DNA from: Bacteroidales bacterium
Lineage (GTDB): Bacteria > Bacteroidota > Bacteroidia > Bacteroidales > WCHB1-69
NCBI GenBank assembly: GCA_017962275.1
Contig: JAGCVQ010000027.1
Span: 1-49,291 of the forward strand
Length of the DNA stretch: 49,291 bases
Direction: 5' to 3'
Under the pieces are notes generated by a model, which worked only from the letters and a program-made list of their open reading frames with translations, was not told where the DNA came from and made no database searches. Below, piece after piece: positions 1-11,400 of this stretch (position 1 is the stretch's first letter; each line of letters begins with the position of its first letter). The position numbers were made by a program, and so were the translations under genes.

Positions 1-1290
1 CCGTCCGTCCACGTGTAGGAACCGCACTCGCTAACAGAGATGGCAGTATGCACCGGATTGTTGATGGTCAGGTGCAATGTATCAACTTGCGTGCAGCCGT
101 TAGCATCCGTGTGACTGTAGGTATGGTCGCCGGAAGTGGTGTATGTCTGACCGTCGCCTTCCGTCCAAGTGTAGGAACCGCACTCGCTAACAGTGATAGC
201 GGTGTGAACCGGATTGTTGATGGTCAGGTGCAGCGTGTCAACTTGCGTGCAGCCGTTGGCGTCCGTATGGCTGTAAGTGTGGTCACCGGAAGTGGTGTAA
301 GTCTCACCGTCGCCTTCCGACCACGTGTAGCTGCCGCACTCGGCAACGGTGATGGCGGTGTGCACCGGATTGTTGATGGTCAAGTGCAAAGTATCGACCT
401 GCGTGCAGCCGTTGGCATCCGTGTGGCTGTAAGTATGGTCACCGGAAGTGGTGTAGGTAGCGCCGTCGCCTTCCGTCCAAGTGTAGCTGCCGCACTCGCT
501 AATGGTGATGGCGGTGTGCACCGGATTGTTAATGGTCAGGTGCAGCGTATCGACCTGCGTGCAGCCGTTGGCATCCGTATGGCTGTAAGTGTGGTCACCG
601 GAAGTCGTGTAAGTCTCGCCGTTGCCATCCGCCCAGGTGTAGGATTCGCATTCGGCAATAGTGATGGCGGTATGCACCGGATTGTTGATGGTCAGGTGCA
701 AAGTATCGACTTGCGTGCAGCCGTTGGCATCCGTATGGCTGTAAGTGTGGTCACCGGAAGTCGTGTAAGTCTCGCCGTCGCCTTCCGTCCACGTGTAGGA
801 ACCGCACTCGGCAACAGTGATGGCAGTATGCACCGGGTTGTTGATAGTCAAGTGCAATGTATCAACTTGCGTGCAGCCGTTGGCGTCCGTGTGACTGTAG
901 GTGTGGTCTCCAGAGGAGGTGTAGGTCTGGCCGTCGCCTTCCGACCACGTGTAGCTGCCGCACTCGGCAACGGTGATGGCGGTGTGCACCGGATTGTTGA
1001 TGGTCAGGTGCAATGTATCGACCTGCGTACATCCGTTGGCGTCCGTGTGACTGTAAGTGTGGTCGCCGGAAGTCGTGTAAGTAGCTCCGTCACCGTCCGT
1101 CCAAGTGTAGGAACCGCACTCAGAAACGGTGATAGCGGTATGCGTCGGGTAGTTGACGGTCAGGTGCAGGGTCACAATACTGTCGCAACCGTTGGCCGCA
1201 GTGAATGTCTTCTTATAGTTGCCTGATTCTGTGTAATTTGATCCATTCCATACATACGGCAGCTCGTTCTCGCAAACTGTCTGGTACACA
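1..1290 (-). repeat. 156-bp tandem repeat inside the C25 peptidase gene
   Basis: A near-identical 156-bp unit (52 residues) recurs at strict spacing; the TGCGAGTGCGG-type Cys codon region recurs near 22, 178, 332, 488, 644, 800, 956 and 1112. Each unit reads ECGSYTW...TYTTSGDHTYS, then HTDANGCTQVDTLHLTI and NNPVHTAI, with two Cys per unit. There are seven full units plus one cut by the edge, and a more divergent first unit (CENELPYVWNG, about 1290-1130). Units are more alike within this array than to the related units of the neighbouring giant gene. Confidence 0.9.
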
Positions 1291-4200
1291 TCCACCTTGT
1301 AGTTTTGTTTCTCTGTCACCGTGAACACTTCGGAGACGAGACTGTTTCCGGACGAGGAGGTGACGGTTACCCTGTAAGTGCCTGCAGGAACGGTGATGGA
1401 AGCAGTGGTCGCACCAGTGCTCCAATGATAGGTGACCGGCACGTCGGAACTGGCGGTCAGCGTGGTGGTGTGACCTTGACAGACACTGTTTTCGCCTGCA
1501 ATGTGAACGTATGACGGAACGATGCTAATCGCTTCAGTGGTGAAGGTCTCGGTGTTGCTCCAGGCACTGGAGCCATGTCCGTTGCAATTCGCTTGAACCT
1601 CCACCTGATAGGATGTGTTGGCGTTCAAGCCAGTGAGGTTGTAGGGAGATGTCACATTGTTCAGAACAGTCCACGGAGCATTGCTTCCCGTCTCGGTGAG
1701 CGTCACTTGGTCATTGCTTTCGCCCAAAGAAACGGTGAATTCGTAGGTGTGTCCGGCCTCGAAAACAAAATCGTCGTATCTTCCGGGCACATTGCCGTTC
1801 GCGGAAGCGATCCAGATGCGGTCATCGGGGGTCGGATTGGTGATACACCAGTCATAGACACCCGCTGGAATCTGGATGGAGACGCTGTTTTCATAGACGA
1901 TGTTGCTGGTGGTGCAGGCACCGTCTGCGTTGGCCGGGATCTTGTACTCAAATTCGGCGTATGTCGCTGCTGAGGCGTCTCCGGATTCGGTCAAACCACC
2001 GCTTGTCGGTATGATCGTCCCGTATGCCGTGGCATCTGCGTCCAAAAGCATTTGGTATCCCGATCCGTCGTTCCATACATTGCCGGCGGTCAGAATAACG
2101 GTTGAAGGTCCAGTGTTGGTTTCCCTGTATCTTATGTTATAGCTGTCCCCTTCTCCTATCCAGCTGATGTTCGCGCTGTTGCCGGTGATGTTGCTGACGG
2201 CGACATTCACAGGCGTAGAACATGAACCCATGTCTTTGGTGATGCGGATTTGGTTCTTCGAGGATATCGCCGTGCCCGAATAACTGGACGGGGAAAGTGC
2301 ATTGTAGTTGGTGTTGTCGCTGTAAATGTAGATGGCTTGGTTCGAGGCACTGAAAGTAAGGAACGGCGTGTTGCTTTTGTAACTACCCGTGTTGTCATCC
2401 ACAATGATGGCCACATTGTGAACGCCGTCGTAGGCGAAAGGCGTGTTGAGTGTGATGGTGGTCCAGGCATTGTTCGCGAAGTTCACGGTGCCGCTGAACA
2501 CCTTGTTGGCGTCGGTAACCGTGAACCAGTCGGAACCGCCGCTGAAGCTGCTCTTGCTGGTGCTGACCATGTAGATGTCCAAGTTGCGGTTGCATGACGT
2601 CGTGGCGTTCTTGTAGAAATCGATGCTCGTGATTTGACCGGCTTGGCCAAGCTCCGCCGCGGTGTAAATCTGTTGGGTCAGCGAGTAGTTGTAATAGTTG
2701 TTCGTGGGGAGGTAGTTGCTTGTGCCCGTGCCGCTGCCGATTTCCACGGTTTGGGTGTTGGAGGGCAGGAACGTGCAGACGTTGCTCCATTGGCTGTTGC
2801 CATTGACGCCGCCGCAGTTGGCCCGGACGCGGGCATAGTAGGTGATTTCGGAAGTGAGACCGGTCAGGGTGGCGCTGGTCGAGGTGACATTCACCTGCGT
2901 GTAGGTTCCAGCGGCGAAGGAACTTTGGGTGCCGTATTGCAAGGTCCAACTGTTCGCGCTGCCGTTCTCGGTCCAGCTGAGCACGGCCATGGTGGCGTTC
3001 AGGGTGACGCAATGCAGGTCGGTTGGGATCGGACAGGCAATCGGGGTGCTGAAGGAAACGTTCCTCCAGTAACTCGTCTCGTTGTCGCAGACCGACTGCA
3101 CCCGCACTTGGTACTCGGTGTTATCCTGCAGGTTCGTGAGCGGATAGGTGGTCGCCGTGACATTGGAGGCCAAGGTGGTCCAGTCCGAGGAAGCGGTCCG
3201 GATACCGATGTTGTAGCGGGTCGCGGTGCCCGTCCAGCTCAGGGTGGCACTGAATGGGGTGATATTCGTCACGTTCACGGTGGTTGGGGCGGCACAGTTT
3301 CCATCATCCACAATTTCCACATTCTGGAAATAGGGGATGTAGTTCTGCGCGAGGACCACCAGCTCGTAGGTGCCCGTTTCGATGGTGGCGGGGAGGGTGA
3401 GCGTCAAATTGCCGCTGGCGTTGGCAAACCCCGCGACGACATATTCGGTGGTGTTTTTCTTCAACGCGACGTAGGCGTATGCGGGAACATGCACGGTGTA
3501 GGTGGTGCTGCTCACGGGGATGGTGGCTTCAGCCGTGACCGTCATCGTGTTGGGGATGCCCAAATAAACGCGGACCGAGGGATCCCCGAAGCAGTGGTAA
3601 ATCTCCCAATAATACTGTTTATAGGTGTTGGAGGAGGAAGAGGACTGCACCGCTAAATTACCCCCTTGCAGAATGCCGCCGATGGTGGAAACCCAGTTGC
3701 TGTAGGCCACTTGGCTCTCCGTGTGGAAAAGTTTGTCATACATGCCTAAATTGGTGGCACTGAATGACATGTTGGCGGTGATGTTGCTGCGCACGCCCAC
3801 GGCCCAATAGACGTCCTGGTCCCAGTAGGTCTCCTTGGATGCGCCGATATAACCCATGGCACCCTTGTTGGCAGTCCGCAAGAGCGCTTCGGCAAAACAC
3901 TCGCTTTCATCGAACTTGCCAGTAAGACAGCAGTTTCCAATCAGCAAGCCGTACTTGTTGGCGTTCGACATAGAAGAAATATGCGATGTGTTAAAGGCCG
4001 GTTCATACCAGCCGGAGGAATTGCCGTGTGCGGTGTAGTTGGCGAAACCAACACCGGCACCAATTTCGCTTCGGATAGTGGCGGCCTGACTGGAACAGTT
4101 GTGGAGATGCTTATAGACCGTGGTGAAATTGTACGGGTTCGGAGTGGCGGTGGTGTTCTCATAAACATATCTGCTGGCATAGTTTATTTGGCCGTTGGCA

Positions 4201-5369
4201 TGGGTGGGGGACCAGCTGTTGTCCGTGCCCGCGATAAGCACCGCCCTTCCCAGATAAGAGGGGTCGGGCATGGTATATTGCTCATACATCATAATCTTGT
4301 CCAACTGGTTCTTCAGCTGGGTGGCGTTCGTGGCGGAAAGACGTCCGCAATAGCAGTCCGGTATGTTGTCATTCCCCGTAAGGGTGGAATAATAGAGGTC
4401 GGTGTAGTGGGTTTCACTGCCTCCCGGATCCACGGTGGAGGCGTATGCGGGAATCTGCGCCACATCGCCGATCAGCAGCAGGAATGTGGGGGCCGGGTCT
4501 GATGACGTGGCGTTGTTGTATTTGTTCTGGATGAAATTCTTGATGGAGGTCGTGGTCGTTCCCACGCTGGAATTACTGGTGTATGCGACCTCCACTAAAT
4601 AACCCAGTCGGCGTTTCCATTCCACAAACTGGGTCAGGCTCGTGTTGGAGGAGAATGTGGAGTTGGCGATGATCAGATACTTGATAGGCACACCCTGGAA
4701 CTCGTTCTTGGCGGCGTTTTTCATCTTGTTGATGACCATGGCGGAGTCCAACGTGAACATCGGCGAGGCGTACTTCTTCAAATTGTTGGTCATCGCCATG
4801 TCGGTGTTCGCGAAGGTGAACTCCACGTCCACGCGGGTGTAGATGCGGACCCTGTGGGTGACGGGGTTGTACTGCACTGGGGAGAAATAGACGTTGGCCA
4901 AGGCGATGTCGCGCCGGATGCCGGCCTTCTCCACACTCACCAACGGCAGCGCATAGAACGTGTCGGTGGCGTAAACCGTCTGGTCGTAGTGAAACGGCGG
5001 GTTTGTCGCACTTTTCGACACGCTCGGTTGTGAGGGGTAGATCGGATGGGTGATGCCGAGGTCAGCGGCAGCATACTCCGTGTATTCCGAATAGACTATC
5101 GTGACGACCACCGAGTCGCACACGGGAATTTGCAACAGCTTGGAGAACAAGGGCAGCTGTGGCGCACCGGGGTTATAGGAGACATCGTAATCCGGCATGG
5201 AAATCCGCGAAAACAGACTTCCGTTAGCCGATACGTCTTCTGCCGAAAGCGAGTCTGAATGGAACGAAATCGCCACTTTCTGGTAAGTGTTCTCTGAAAT
5301 GTGAAGGTTTTGCGCGAAAACGCTGGCGCATAATCCTAAAAACAGTACAAGTTGGATAAATTTCCTCAT
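1..5369 (-). CDS. C25 (gingipain-like) cysteine peptidase with Fn3 and Cys-repeat C-terminal region, 3' end outside window
   Basis: Secreted cysteine endopeptidase of family C25. The reading frame is open from ATG at 5369 to the window edge, so at least 1789 residues are present and the C-terminus is missing. Residues 1-20 are a signal peptide (MRKFIQLVLFLGLCASVFAQ). A C25-type propeptide follows (NPGAPQLPLFSKLLQIP), then the catalytic domain from about residue 230 (KYLIIANSTF, LLLIGDVAQIPAY). The likely dyad is His448 (NYTAHG) and Cys481 (GNCCLTGKFD). Their spacing of 33 equals that of RgpB His211/Cys244, from family knowledge. Downstream lie Fn3 domains, a 'QQIYTA' module, an Ig-like module (PSYVHIAGENSVCQ) and tandem two-Cys repeats. 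A T9SS sorting domain is expected beyond the edge but not seen. Specificity (Arg, Lys or other) cannot be read from sequence. It lies directly downstream of the giant modular gene on the same strand, with its own promoter. Confidence 0.9.
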   Translation of the reverse strand, partial: MRKFIQLVLFLGLCASVFAQNLHISENTYQKVAISFHSDSLSAEDVSANGSLFSRISMPDYDVSYNPGAPQLPLFSKLLQIPVCDSVVVTIVYSEYTEYAAADLGITHPIYPSQPSVSKSATNPPFHYDQTVYATDTFYALPLVSVEKAGIRRDIALANVYFSPVQYNPVTHRVRIYTRVDVEFTFANTDMAMTNNLKKYASPMFTLDSAMVINKMKNAAKNEFQGVPIKYLIIANSTFSSNTSLTQFVEWKRRLGYLVEVAYTSNSSVGTTTTSIKNFIQNKYNNATSSDPAPTFLLLIGDVAQIPAYASTVDPGGSETHYTDLYYSTLTGNDNIPDCYCGRLSATNATQLKNQLDKIMMYEQYTMPDPSYLGRAVLIAGTDNSWSPTHANGQINYASRYVYENTTATPNPYNFTTVYKHLHNCSSQAATIRSEIGAGVGFANYTAHGNSSGWYEPAFNTSHISSMSNANKYGLLIGNCCLTGKFDESECFAEALLRTANKGAMGYIGASKETYWDQDVYWAVGVRSNITANMSFSATNLGMYDKLFHTESQVAYSNWVSTIGGILQGGNLAVQSSSSSNTYKQYYWEIYHCFGDPSVRVYLGIPNTMTVTAEATIPVSSTTYTVHVPAYAYVALKKNTTEYVVAGFANASGNLTLTLPATIETGTYELVVLAQNYIPYFQNVEIVDDGNCAAPTTVNVTNITPFSATLSWTGTATRYNIGIRTASSDWTTLASNVTATTYPLTNLQDNTEYQVRVQSVCDNETSYWRNVSFSTPIACPIPTDLHCVTLNATMAVLSWTENGSANSWTLQYGTQSSFAAGTYTQVNVTSTSATLTGLTSEITYYARVRANCGGVNGNSQWSNVCTFLPSNTQTVEIGSGTGTSNYLPTNNYYNYSLTQQIYTAAELGQAGQITSIDFYKNATTSCNRNLDIYMVSTSKSSFSGGSDWFTVTDANKVFSGTVNFANNAWTTITLNTPFAYDGVHNVAIIVDDNTGSYKSNTPFLTFSASNQAIYIYSDNTNYNALSPSSYSGTAISSKNQIRITKDMGSCSTPVNVAVSNITGNSANISWIGEGDSYNIRYRETNTGPSTVILTAGNVWNDGSGYQMLLDADATAYGTIIPTSGGLTESGDASAATYAEFEYKIPANADGACTTSNIVYENSVSIQIPAGVYDWCITNPTPDDRIWIASANGNVPGRYDDFVFEAGHTYEFTVSLGESNDQVTLTETGSNAPWTVLNNVTSPYNLTGLNANTSYQVEVQANCNGHGSSAWSNTETFTTEAISIVPSYVHIAGENSVCQGHTTTLTASSDVPVTYHWSTGATTASITVPAGTYRVTVTSSSGNSLVSEVFTVTEKQNYKVDVYQTVCENELPYVWNGSNYTESGNYKKTFTAANGCDSIVTLHLTVNYPTHTAITVSECGSYTWTDGDGATYTTSGDHTYSHTDANGCTQVDTLHLTINNPVHTAITVAECGSYTWSEGDGQTYTSSGDHTYSHTDANGCTQVDTLHLTINNPVHTAITVAECGSYTWTEGDGETYTTSGDHTYSHTDANGCTQVDTLHLTINNPVHTAITIAECESYTWADGNGETYTTSGDHTYSHTDANGCTQVDTLHLTINNPVHTAITISECGSYTWTEGDGATYTTSGDHTYSHTDANGCTQVDTLHLTINNPVHTAITVAECGSYTWSEGDGETYTTSGDHTYSHTDANGCTQVDTLHLTINNPVHTAITVSECGSYTWTEGDGQTYTTSGDHTYSHTDANGCTQVDTLHLTINNPVHTAISVSECGSYTWTD

Positions 5370-5416
5370 ATTCTAACTATTATAATTTCCGCAAAATAGT
5401 GAATTCTTAAAACTAG

Positions 5417-5449
5417 CAAAGATACACTTTTTTTTCATATAGGAGCAAA
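5417..5449 (-). promoter_or_regulatory. Bacteroidetes-type promoter of the C25 peptidase gene
   Basis: On the minus strand, TTTG (5446-5449) is followed after 21 bases by TATCTTTG (5417-5424). This matches the Bacteroidetes -33 TTTG and -7 TAnnTTTG pattern. The start codon at 5369 lies about 48 bases downstream of the -7 box. The -33 element sits inside the A/T tract of the terminator of the upstream gene. Confidence 0.7.
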
Positions 5450-5480
5450 AAAAAGAGGCACACAAGGTGCCTCTTTTTTT
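5447..5480 (-). terminator. Intrinsic terminator after the giant gene
   Basis: A perfect 8-bp GC-rich stem, AGAGGCAC/GTGCCTCT (5454-5461 and 5467-5474), has a 5-base loop and is flanked by A and T tracts on both sides. It starts 17 bases past the giant gene stop codon and reads as a terminator on the minus strand; the A/T tracts could let it work both ways. Confidence 0.85.
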
Positions 5481-5497
5481 GGAAATGCGTTGGCGAA

Positions 5498-8400
5498 TTA
5501 CTGCTTGATCAACTTCAGGTTGAGCATGCGGTCGCCGGTGTTCACGCGGACGGTGTACATGCCGGTGGGCAATACGGAGACATCCAGGTCGGTGTCGTCG
5601 TCAAGCATCAGTAGCTTGCCGCGCATGTCGAAGATCTCCACAGAAACCGGGTCGGTTTCCAGACCCATGATGCGGCAGATGTTCTTCGTCGGGTTCGGAG
5701 CGAGGAAGACAAACGTCACTTCGTGGTTCTCGACACCCACGCTGGTGGTCAGATGCAACGTCACCACAGAGTCGCAGCCGTTGACCGTCTGCAGCGTCTG
5801 CACGTAGTCGCCGGAAGCGCAGTAGGTCTGGCCGTTCCACGTGTAGCAGCTGTCCGGGGTCTCGATGGTGAACTCGGAAGCCGTGGAGTTGTTGATGGTC
5901 AGATGCAATACCACAAGGCTGTCGCAACCGTTGGCGGCGGTGAGCGTCATCGCGTAGTCATCAGACAGAGTGTAAGTGTTGCCGTCCACCCAGGTGTAGC
6001 TGTCGCAAGCGGTCTCGTACAGGTCGGTCTGCACCGACTGGTTGATGGTCAGGTGCAGCACCACGAGACTGTCGCAGCCGTTGACGGAGGTGAAGGTCAT
6101 CGCATAGTCGTTGGACTCGGTGTAGGTCTGGCCGTTCCACGTGTAGCTGCCACAAGCGGTCTCGTACAGGTCGGTCTGCAGCGACTGGTTGATGGTCAGG
6201 TGGAGGGTCACCACAGAGTCACAGCCGTTGGCCGCGGTGTAGGTCACCGAATAGTTGCCGGTGGTGGTGTAGGTCTGGCCGTTCCAGGTGTAGGAACCAC
6301 AAGCGGTCTCGTACAGGTCCGTCTGCGCCGGAGTGGTGATGGTCAGGTGCAGGGTCACCACAGAGTCACAGCCGTTGGCGGCCGTCAAGGTCACCGCAAA
6401 GTTGCCGGAGGTGGTGTAGCTCTGACCGTTCCACGTGTAGCTGCCGCAAGCGGTCTCGTACAGGTCGGTCTGTGCCGGGGTGGAGATGGTCAGGTGCAAG
6501 GTGTCCACCTGCGTGCAACCGTTTCCATCGGCATGGCTGTAAGTGTAGTCGCCGGAAGCGGTGTAGGTCTGGCCGTTCCAGGTGTAGGAGCCACAACCTT
6601 CAGCTGTAATAGCGGTATGTACCGGGTTGTGGATGGTCAGGTGCAGGGTGTCGACCTGCGTGCAACCGTTTCCATCGGTGTGGCTGTAGGTGTAGTCGCC
6701 GGAAACCGTGTAGGTCTGGTTGTTGGCCGCCCAGGTGTAAGAACCGCACTCGGAAACGGTCACGGCCGTGTTCACCGGGTTGTGGATGGTCAGATGCAGC
6801 GTCACCACAGAGTCGCAGCCGTTGGCGGCAGTGAGGGTCAGCGGATAGTTGCCGGATTCGGTGTAGGTGTTTCCGTTCCAGAGGTAGCTGCCGCATTCCT
6901 CAGCCGTGATATCGGTGTGCGGCACCGGATTCACCGTCAGGGAGAGGGTGACCAAGCTGTCGCAGCCGTACTGGCTCTGCAGCGTGTGGGCGTACACACC
7001 CGGTGTGGAGAGCGTCTGTCCGAAGAAGTTGTACGTCGTACCCTCGCAGATAGTGTCGGCCATCGCCGAGAAGAGGAACGGGTGCACGGTCAGGTTGAGG
7101 GTGACCACACTGTCGCAGCCGGCATCCGTCTGCATCGTATGAGTATATACACCCGTCTGATTGAGCGTCTGTCCGAAGAAGCTGTAGCTTTCGCCCTGAC
7201 AGAGATCGATGTTGACCGGCACGTTGTAGGTCGGATGGATGGTCAGGTGCAGGGTATCGACCTGCGTGCAACCGTTGGCGTCCGGGTGGCTGTAGGTGTA
7301 GTTGCCGGAAGCGGTGTAGGTCTGTCCGTTGGCCGCCCAGGTGTAGCTACCGCACTCGGTTACCGTCACTGCGGTGTGTGTCGGCTGGAGGATGGTCAGG
7401 TGCAGGGTATCGACCTGCGTGCAACCATGGGCATCGGCATGGGAGTAGATGAAGTCGCCGGAAGTCGTGTAGGTCAAACCGTTCCACGTGTAGCTACCGC
7501 ACTCGGTCACCGTCAAGGAGGTGTTCGCCGGGGTGAAGATGGTCAGGTGAAGGGTATCGACTTGGGTGCAACCGTTGGCATCCGTATGGCTGTAGGTGTA
7601 GTCACCGGAAGTGGTGTAAGTCAGGTTGTTGCCTGCCGTCCAGGTGTAGCTGCCGCACTCTTCCACCGTGATGGCGGTGTTCACCGGGGTGAAGATGGTC
7701 AGGTGCAGCGTATCCACCTGCGTGCAGCCGTGGGCATCCTCGTGGCTGAAGGTGTAGTCGCCGGAAGTCGTGTAGGTGTGGCCGTTCCACTCGTAGCTGC
7801 CGCACTCGGTCACCGTAATGGCGGTGTGTACCGGATTGTAAACAGTCAGGTGCAGGGTGTCGACCTGCGTGCAGCCGTGGGCATCCTCATGCGTGTAGGT
7901 GTGGTCACCGGAGGTCGTGTAGGTCACGCCGTCAATCCACGTGTAGGAACCACAAACCTCTTCCGTGTAGGCCTGATGCACCGGATTGTAAACGGTCAGG
8001 TGCAGCGTATCAACCTGCGTGCAGCCGTGGATATCCTCGTGACTGTAGGTGCGGTCGCCGGAAGTGGTGTAGGTCTGACCGTCACCCTCCGTCCAGGTGT
8101 AGGAACCGCAAGCCTCCACAGTGACTGCCGTATGCACCGGGTTGTGGATGGTCAGGTGCAGCGTATCCACTTGCGTGCAACCGTGCGTATCCTCGTGACT
8201 GTAGGTGCGGTCGCCGGAAGTGGTGTAGGTCTGACCGTCGCCCTCCGTCCAGGTGTAGGAACCGCAAGCTTCCACAGTGACTGCCGTATGCACCGGGTTG
8301 TAAATGGTCAGGTGCAGCGTATCGACTTGCGTACATCCGTGGGAGTCCTCGTGACTGTAGATGCGGTCGCCGGAAGTCGTGTAGATCTGACCGTCGCCCT

Positions 8401-11400
8401 CCGTCCAGGTGTAGGAACCGCACGTTTCGACCGTGTAGACCTGATGCACCGGGTTGTTAATGGTCAGGTGCAACGTATCGACCTGCGTGCAGCCGTGTGC
8501 ATCCTCGTGACTGTAGGTACGGTCGCCGGAAGTCGTGTAGGTCTGTCCGTCGCCCTCCGTCCAAGTGTAGGAACCGCATGCTTCCACCGTGATGGCGGTA
8601 TGCACCGGATTGTAAATGGTCAGGTGCAGCGTATCCACTTGCGTGCAGCCGTGGGCATCCTCGTGGCTGTAGGTGTGGTTGCCGGAAGTTGTGTAGGTGA
8701 CTCCGTCAATCCACGTGTAGTTGCCACAGGCCGACACGGTGAAGGTTTCATTTACCGGCGTGTTCACCACCAACACCATCGTCACGACGGAGTCGCAGCC
8801 GTTGGAGGCGGTCAGCGTGGCGTACTTCGTGCCGGCGCTGTAGAAGGTCTTCCCATTCCAAACGTAGGGCAGTTCGTTGACACATACCTCGCGGGTCTCC
8901 ATCATTTCGAAAGCATCGGCCACCGCCAACGTCATCGTCACCACACTGTCGCAGCCAGCAACCGTCTGCAATGTGACGAACTTCGTGCCGGGGGCAGTGA
9001 AGGTGACTTCGTTCCAGTGGTAGGGCATGGCGGCAGGACACACCGTGCGCTGCTCCGATACTGCGTAGCTCGGATTCACCGTCAGCGTGAGCACAATCAC
9101 GCTGTCGCAACCGTTGACGGTGTGCAGCGTGTGCGTGTAGGTGTTGGCGGCGGTCAGCGTCTGTCCGAAGAAGTCGTAGCTCTCGCCCTGACAGATGGTC
9201 GCACTCACCGGCGTGGTGTACTCGGGATTGACATGCAGGGTCATCGTCACCACACTGTCGCAGCCGTTGACCGTCTGCAGCGTGGCGGTCTTCGTGTCAG
9301 CACTGTTGAAGGTCACGCCGTTCCACTCGTAAGGCAACTGGGAGGGACAAATCGTCGCCTCGTCGGTCATCGCGAAGGTCGGGTTGACCGTCAGCGTGAG
9401 CACGATCACGCTGTCGCAGCCGTTGACGGTGTGCAGCGTGTGCGTGTAGGTGTTGGCGGCGGTCAGCGTCTCTCCGAAGAAGTCGTAGCTCTCGCCCTGA
9501 CAGATGGTCGCGCTCACCGGCGTGGTGTACTCGGGATTGACATGCAGGGTCATCGTCACCACACTGTCGCAGCCATTGGCCGTCTGCAGCGTGGCGGTCT
9601 TCGTGTCAGCAGCGTTGAAGGTCACGCCGTTCCACTCGTAAGGCAGCTGGGAAGGACAAATCGTCGCCTCGTCGGTCACCGCGTAGGTCGGATTGACCGT
9701 CAGAGTGAGGGTGATGACACTGTCGCAACCAGCCTGGCTCTGCAACGTGTGCGTGTAGGTGTTGGCGACGGTCAGCGTCTCTCCGAAGAAGTCGTAGCTG
9801 CCGCCCTGGCAGATGGTCGCGCTCACCGGCGTGTTGTAGGTCGGGTTCAACGACAGAATCATGGTCACGACGGAGTCGCAACCGTTGGAGGCGGTCAGCG
9901 TGACAGCCTGTGAGCCAGGCAACGTGAAAGTGAAGCCATTCCACGTGTAAGGCATCTCGTCCGGACAGATGGAGCGGCTCTCCGTCACTGCGAAGTTGGG
10001 CTTCTCGGCTACGGTGAAGGTCTCGGAGACGAGCTGGTCGCCAGTGCTGGAGGTCACCTTCACCCAGTAGGTGCCGGGACCTGCCGTGATCTGCTGGGTC
10101 GTCGCGCCGATGCTCCACAGGTAGGTGGCCGGCACATCGGTGTGGGCCGTCAGGAGCGTCACGTGCGACTGGCACACGGAGCTCTCACCCGTGATGGTGG
10201 CGTAGGAGGGCACCACATTGGTGCTCATGGTGAAATAGACTTTCTCGCTCCAGTCGCTGACAACGCCGTCGCCGCAGTTGGAGCGCACCTTGATGTTGTA
10301 GGTCGCGCCGGCGTTCAGGCCCGTGAGCGTGTACTGGTTGGTGGTGGTGTTGTAGGCGTAAGCATCCAGATCAACCAGGGAGACATCCCAGGAAGCCGCG
10401 CCGTTGTCGGTCCAGGTGACCGTCGCGCTGCTGTTGGTGACATTGGTCACGATGATGTTCTCGGGCATCGGGCAGACGGCCGACACAAGGATGTCGTCCA
10501 CATACCAGATTCCGTTCGCCGTCGGGGAGTTGTGTCTGAAGGCGATGGTCGAGCCGGCGGGGGCGCCGGGGAAGGTCACAATCTTCCGGACATATCCGTT
10601 GGAAGCCCAATCGTCGTAGCTGTAGGTGCTGACGGCCGTGAAGGTCGTGGCATCGGCAACGTCGGTGAGGTAACCCACCTCGAAGGTGCCGTGACCGCTG
10701 AAGACGTTGTTCTGCGGACGCAGCCAGAACATCACTTGCAGACCGTTAGTTTCCTGTGCGAACTGTGGCAGGGCGACCAAGTCGGAGGCACTCTCGAAGA
10801 AGGCCAACGCATATTCACCGCCAGTGGTGTGGTTGTAGGTCGATGCGGAGACATGGTTACGCACCACATTGCCGGCAACCGGACGCCAGCAGTAGTACGG
10901 ATCCTGCGTCTCAAAGTCGTAAGCGTACGGCACTGCCTGCGGGTCGCACGGTGCGGTCGTGAAGGCTTCAACATCGCTCCAGCCGCTCAGGCCGTCGGTG
11001 CCGCAGTCATTTTGTGCCATCAACTCGTAGGCACCGTTGGGATGCAGACCCGTCAGCGCGTAGGGCGAAGTGACGCCCGTCACCTCCGTCCATTCGCCGC
11101 CGGCCTCGCGGTAGCGCAGGTTGCAGGAGTTGCCGGTGGTCCAGGACACCGTCGCCCCGTCGGAGGTGATATCGGAGATCGTCACATCGTCGGGCGTGAC
11201 ACAAGCCAGCGTGGTAACCACCACGGCTGTGCTGTAGGTAGAGGAATTGCCTCCCGTGGCACAAACATCCTGAACCTGCACCCTGTACTCGTTGTCAGGC
11301 AGCAGTCCGGTAATCGTGTAAGGCGGTATCTTATTGGTCGTGTTGTGCCAAATATCCGTTCCGTCCATTCTTCTGTAACGCACGTTGTAGGGCAGGCCGG

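Noticed and set aside
48..1226. A 392-codon open frame on the plus strand with a repetitive protein (RVDGQVQ...LRAAVG).
   Set aside because: It is the exact codon-phase mirror of the 156-bp repeat of the C25 gene. One stop-free antisense unit repeated many times makes a long open frame by itself. No promoter box or signal precedes it.
5723..9913. A 1396-codon plus-strand open frame opposite the giant gene.
   Set aside because: Same cause: antisense of the Cys-repeat array in the same codon register. Its composition (Val, Gly, Arg and His rich) follows from the sense repeats, and it has no domain or start signals.
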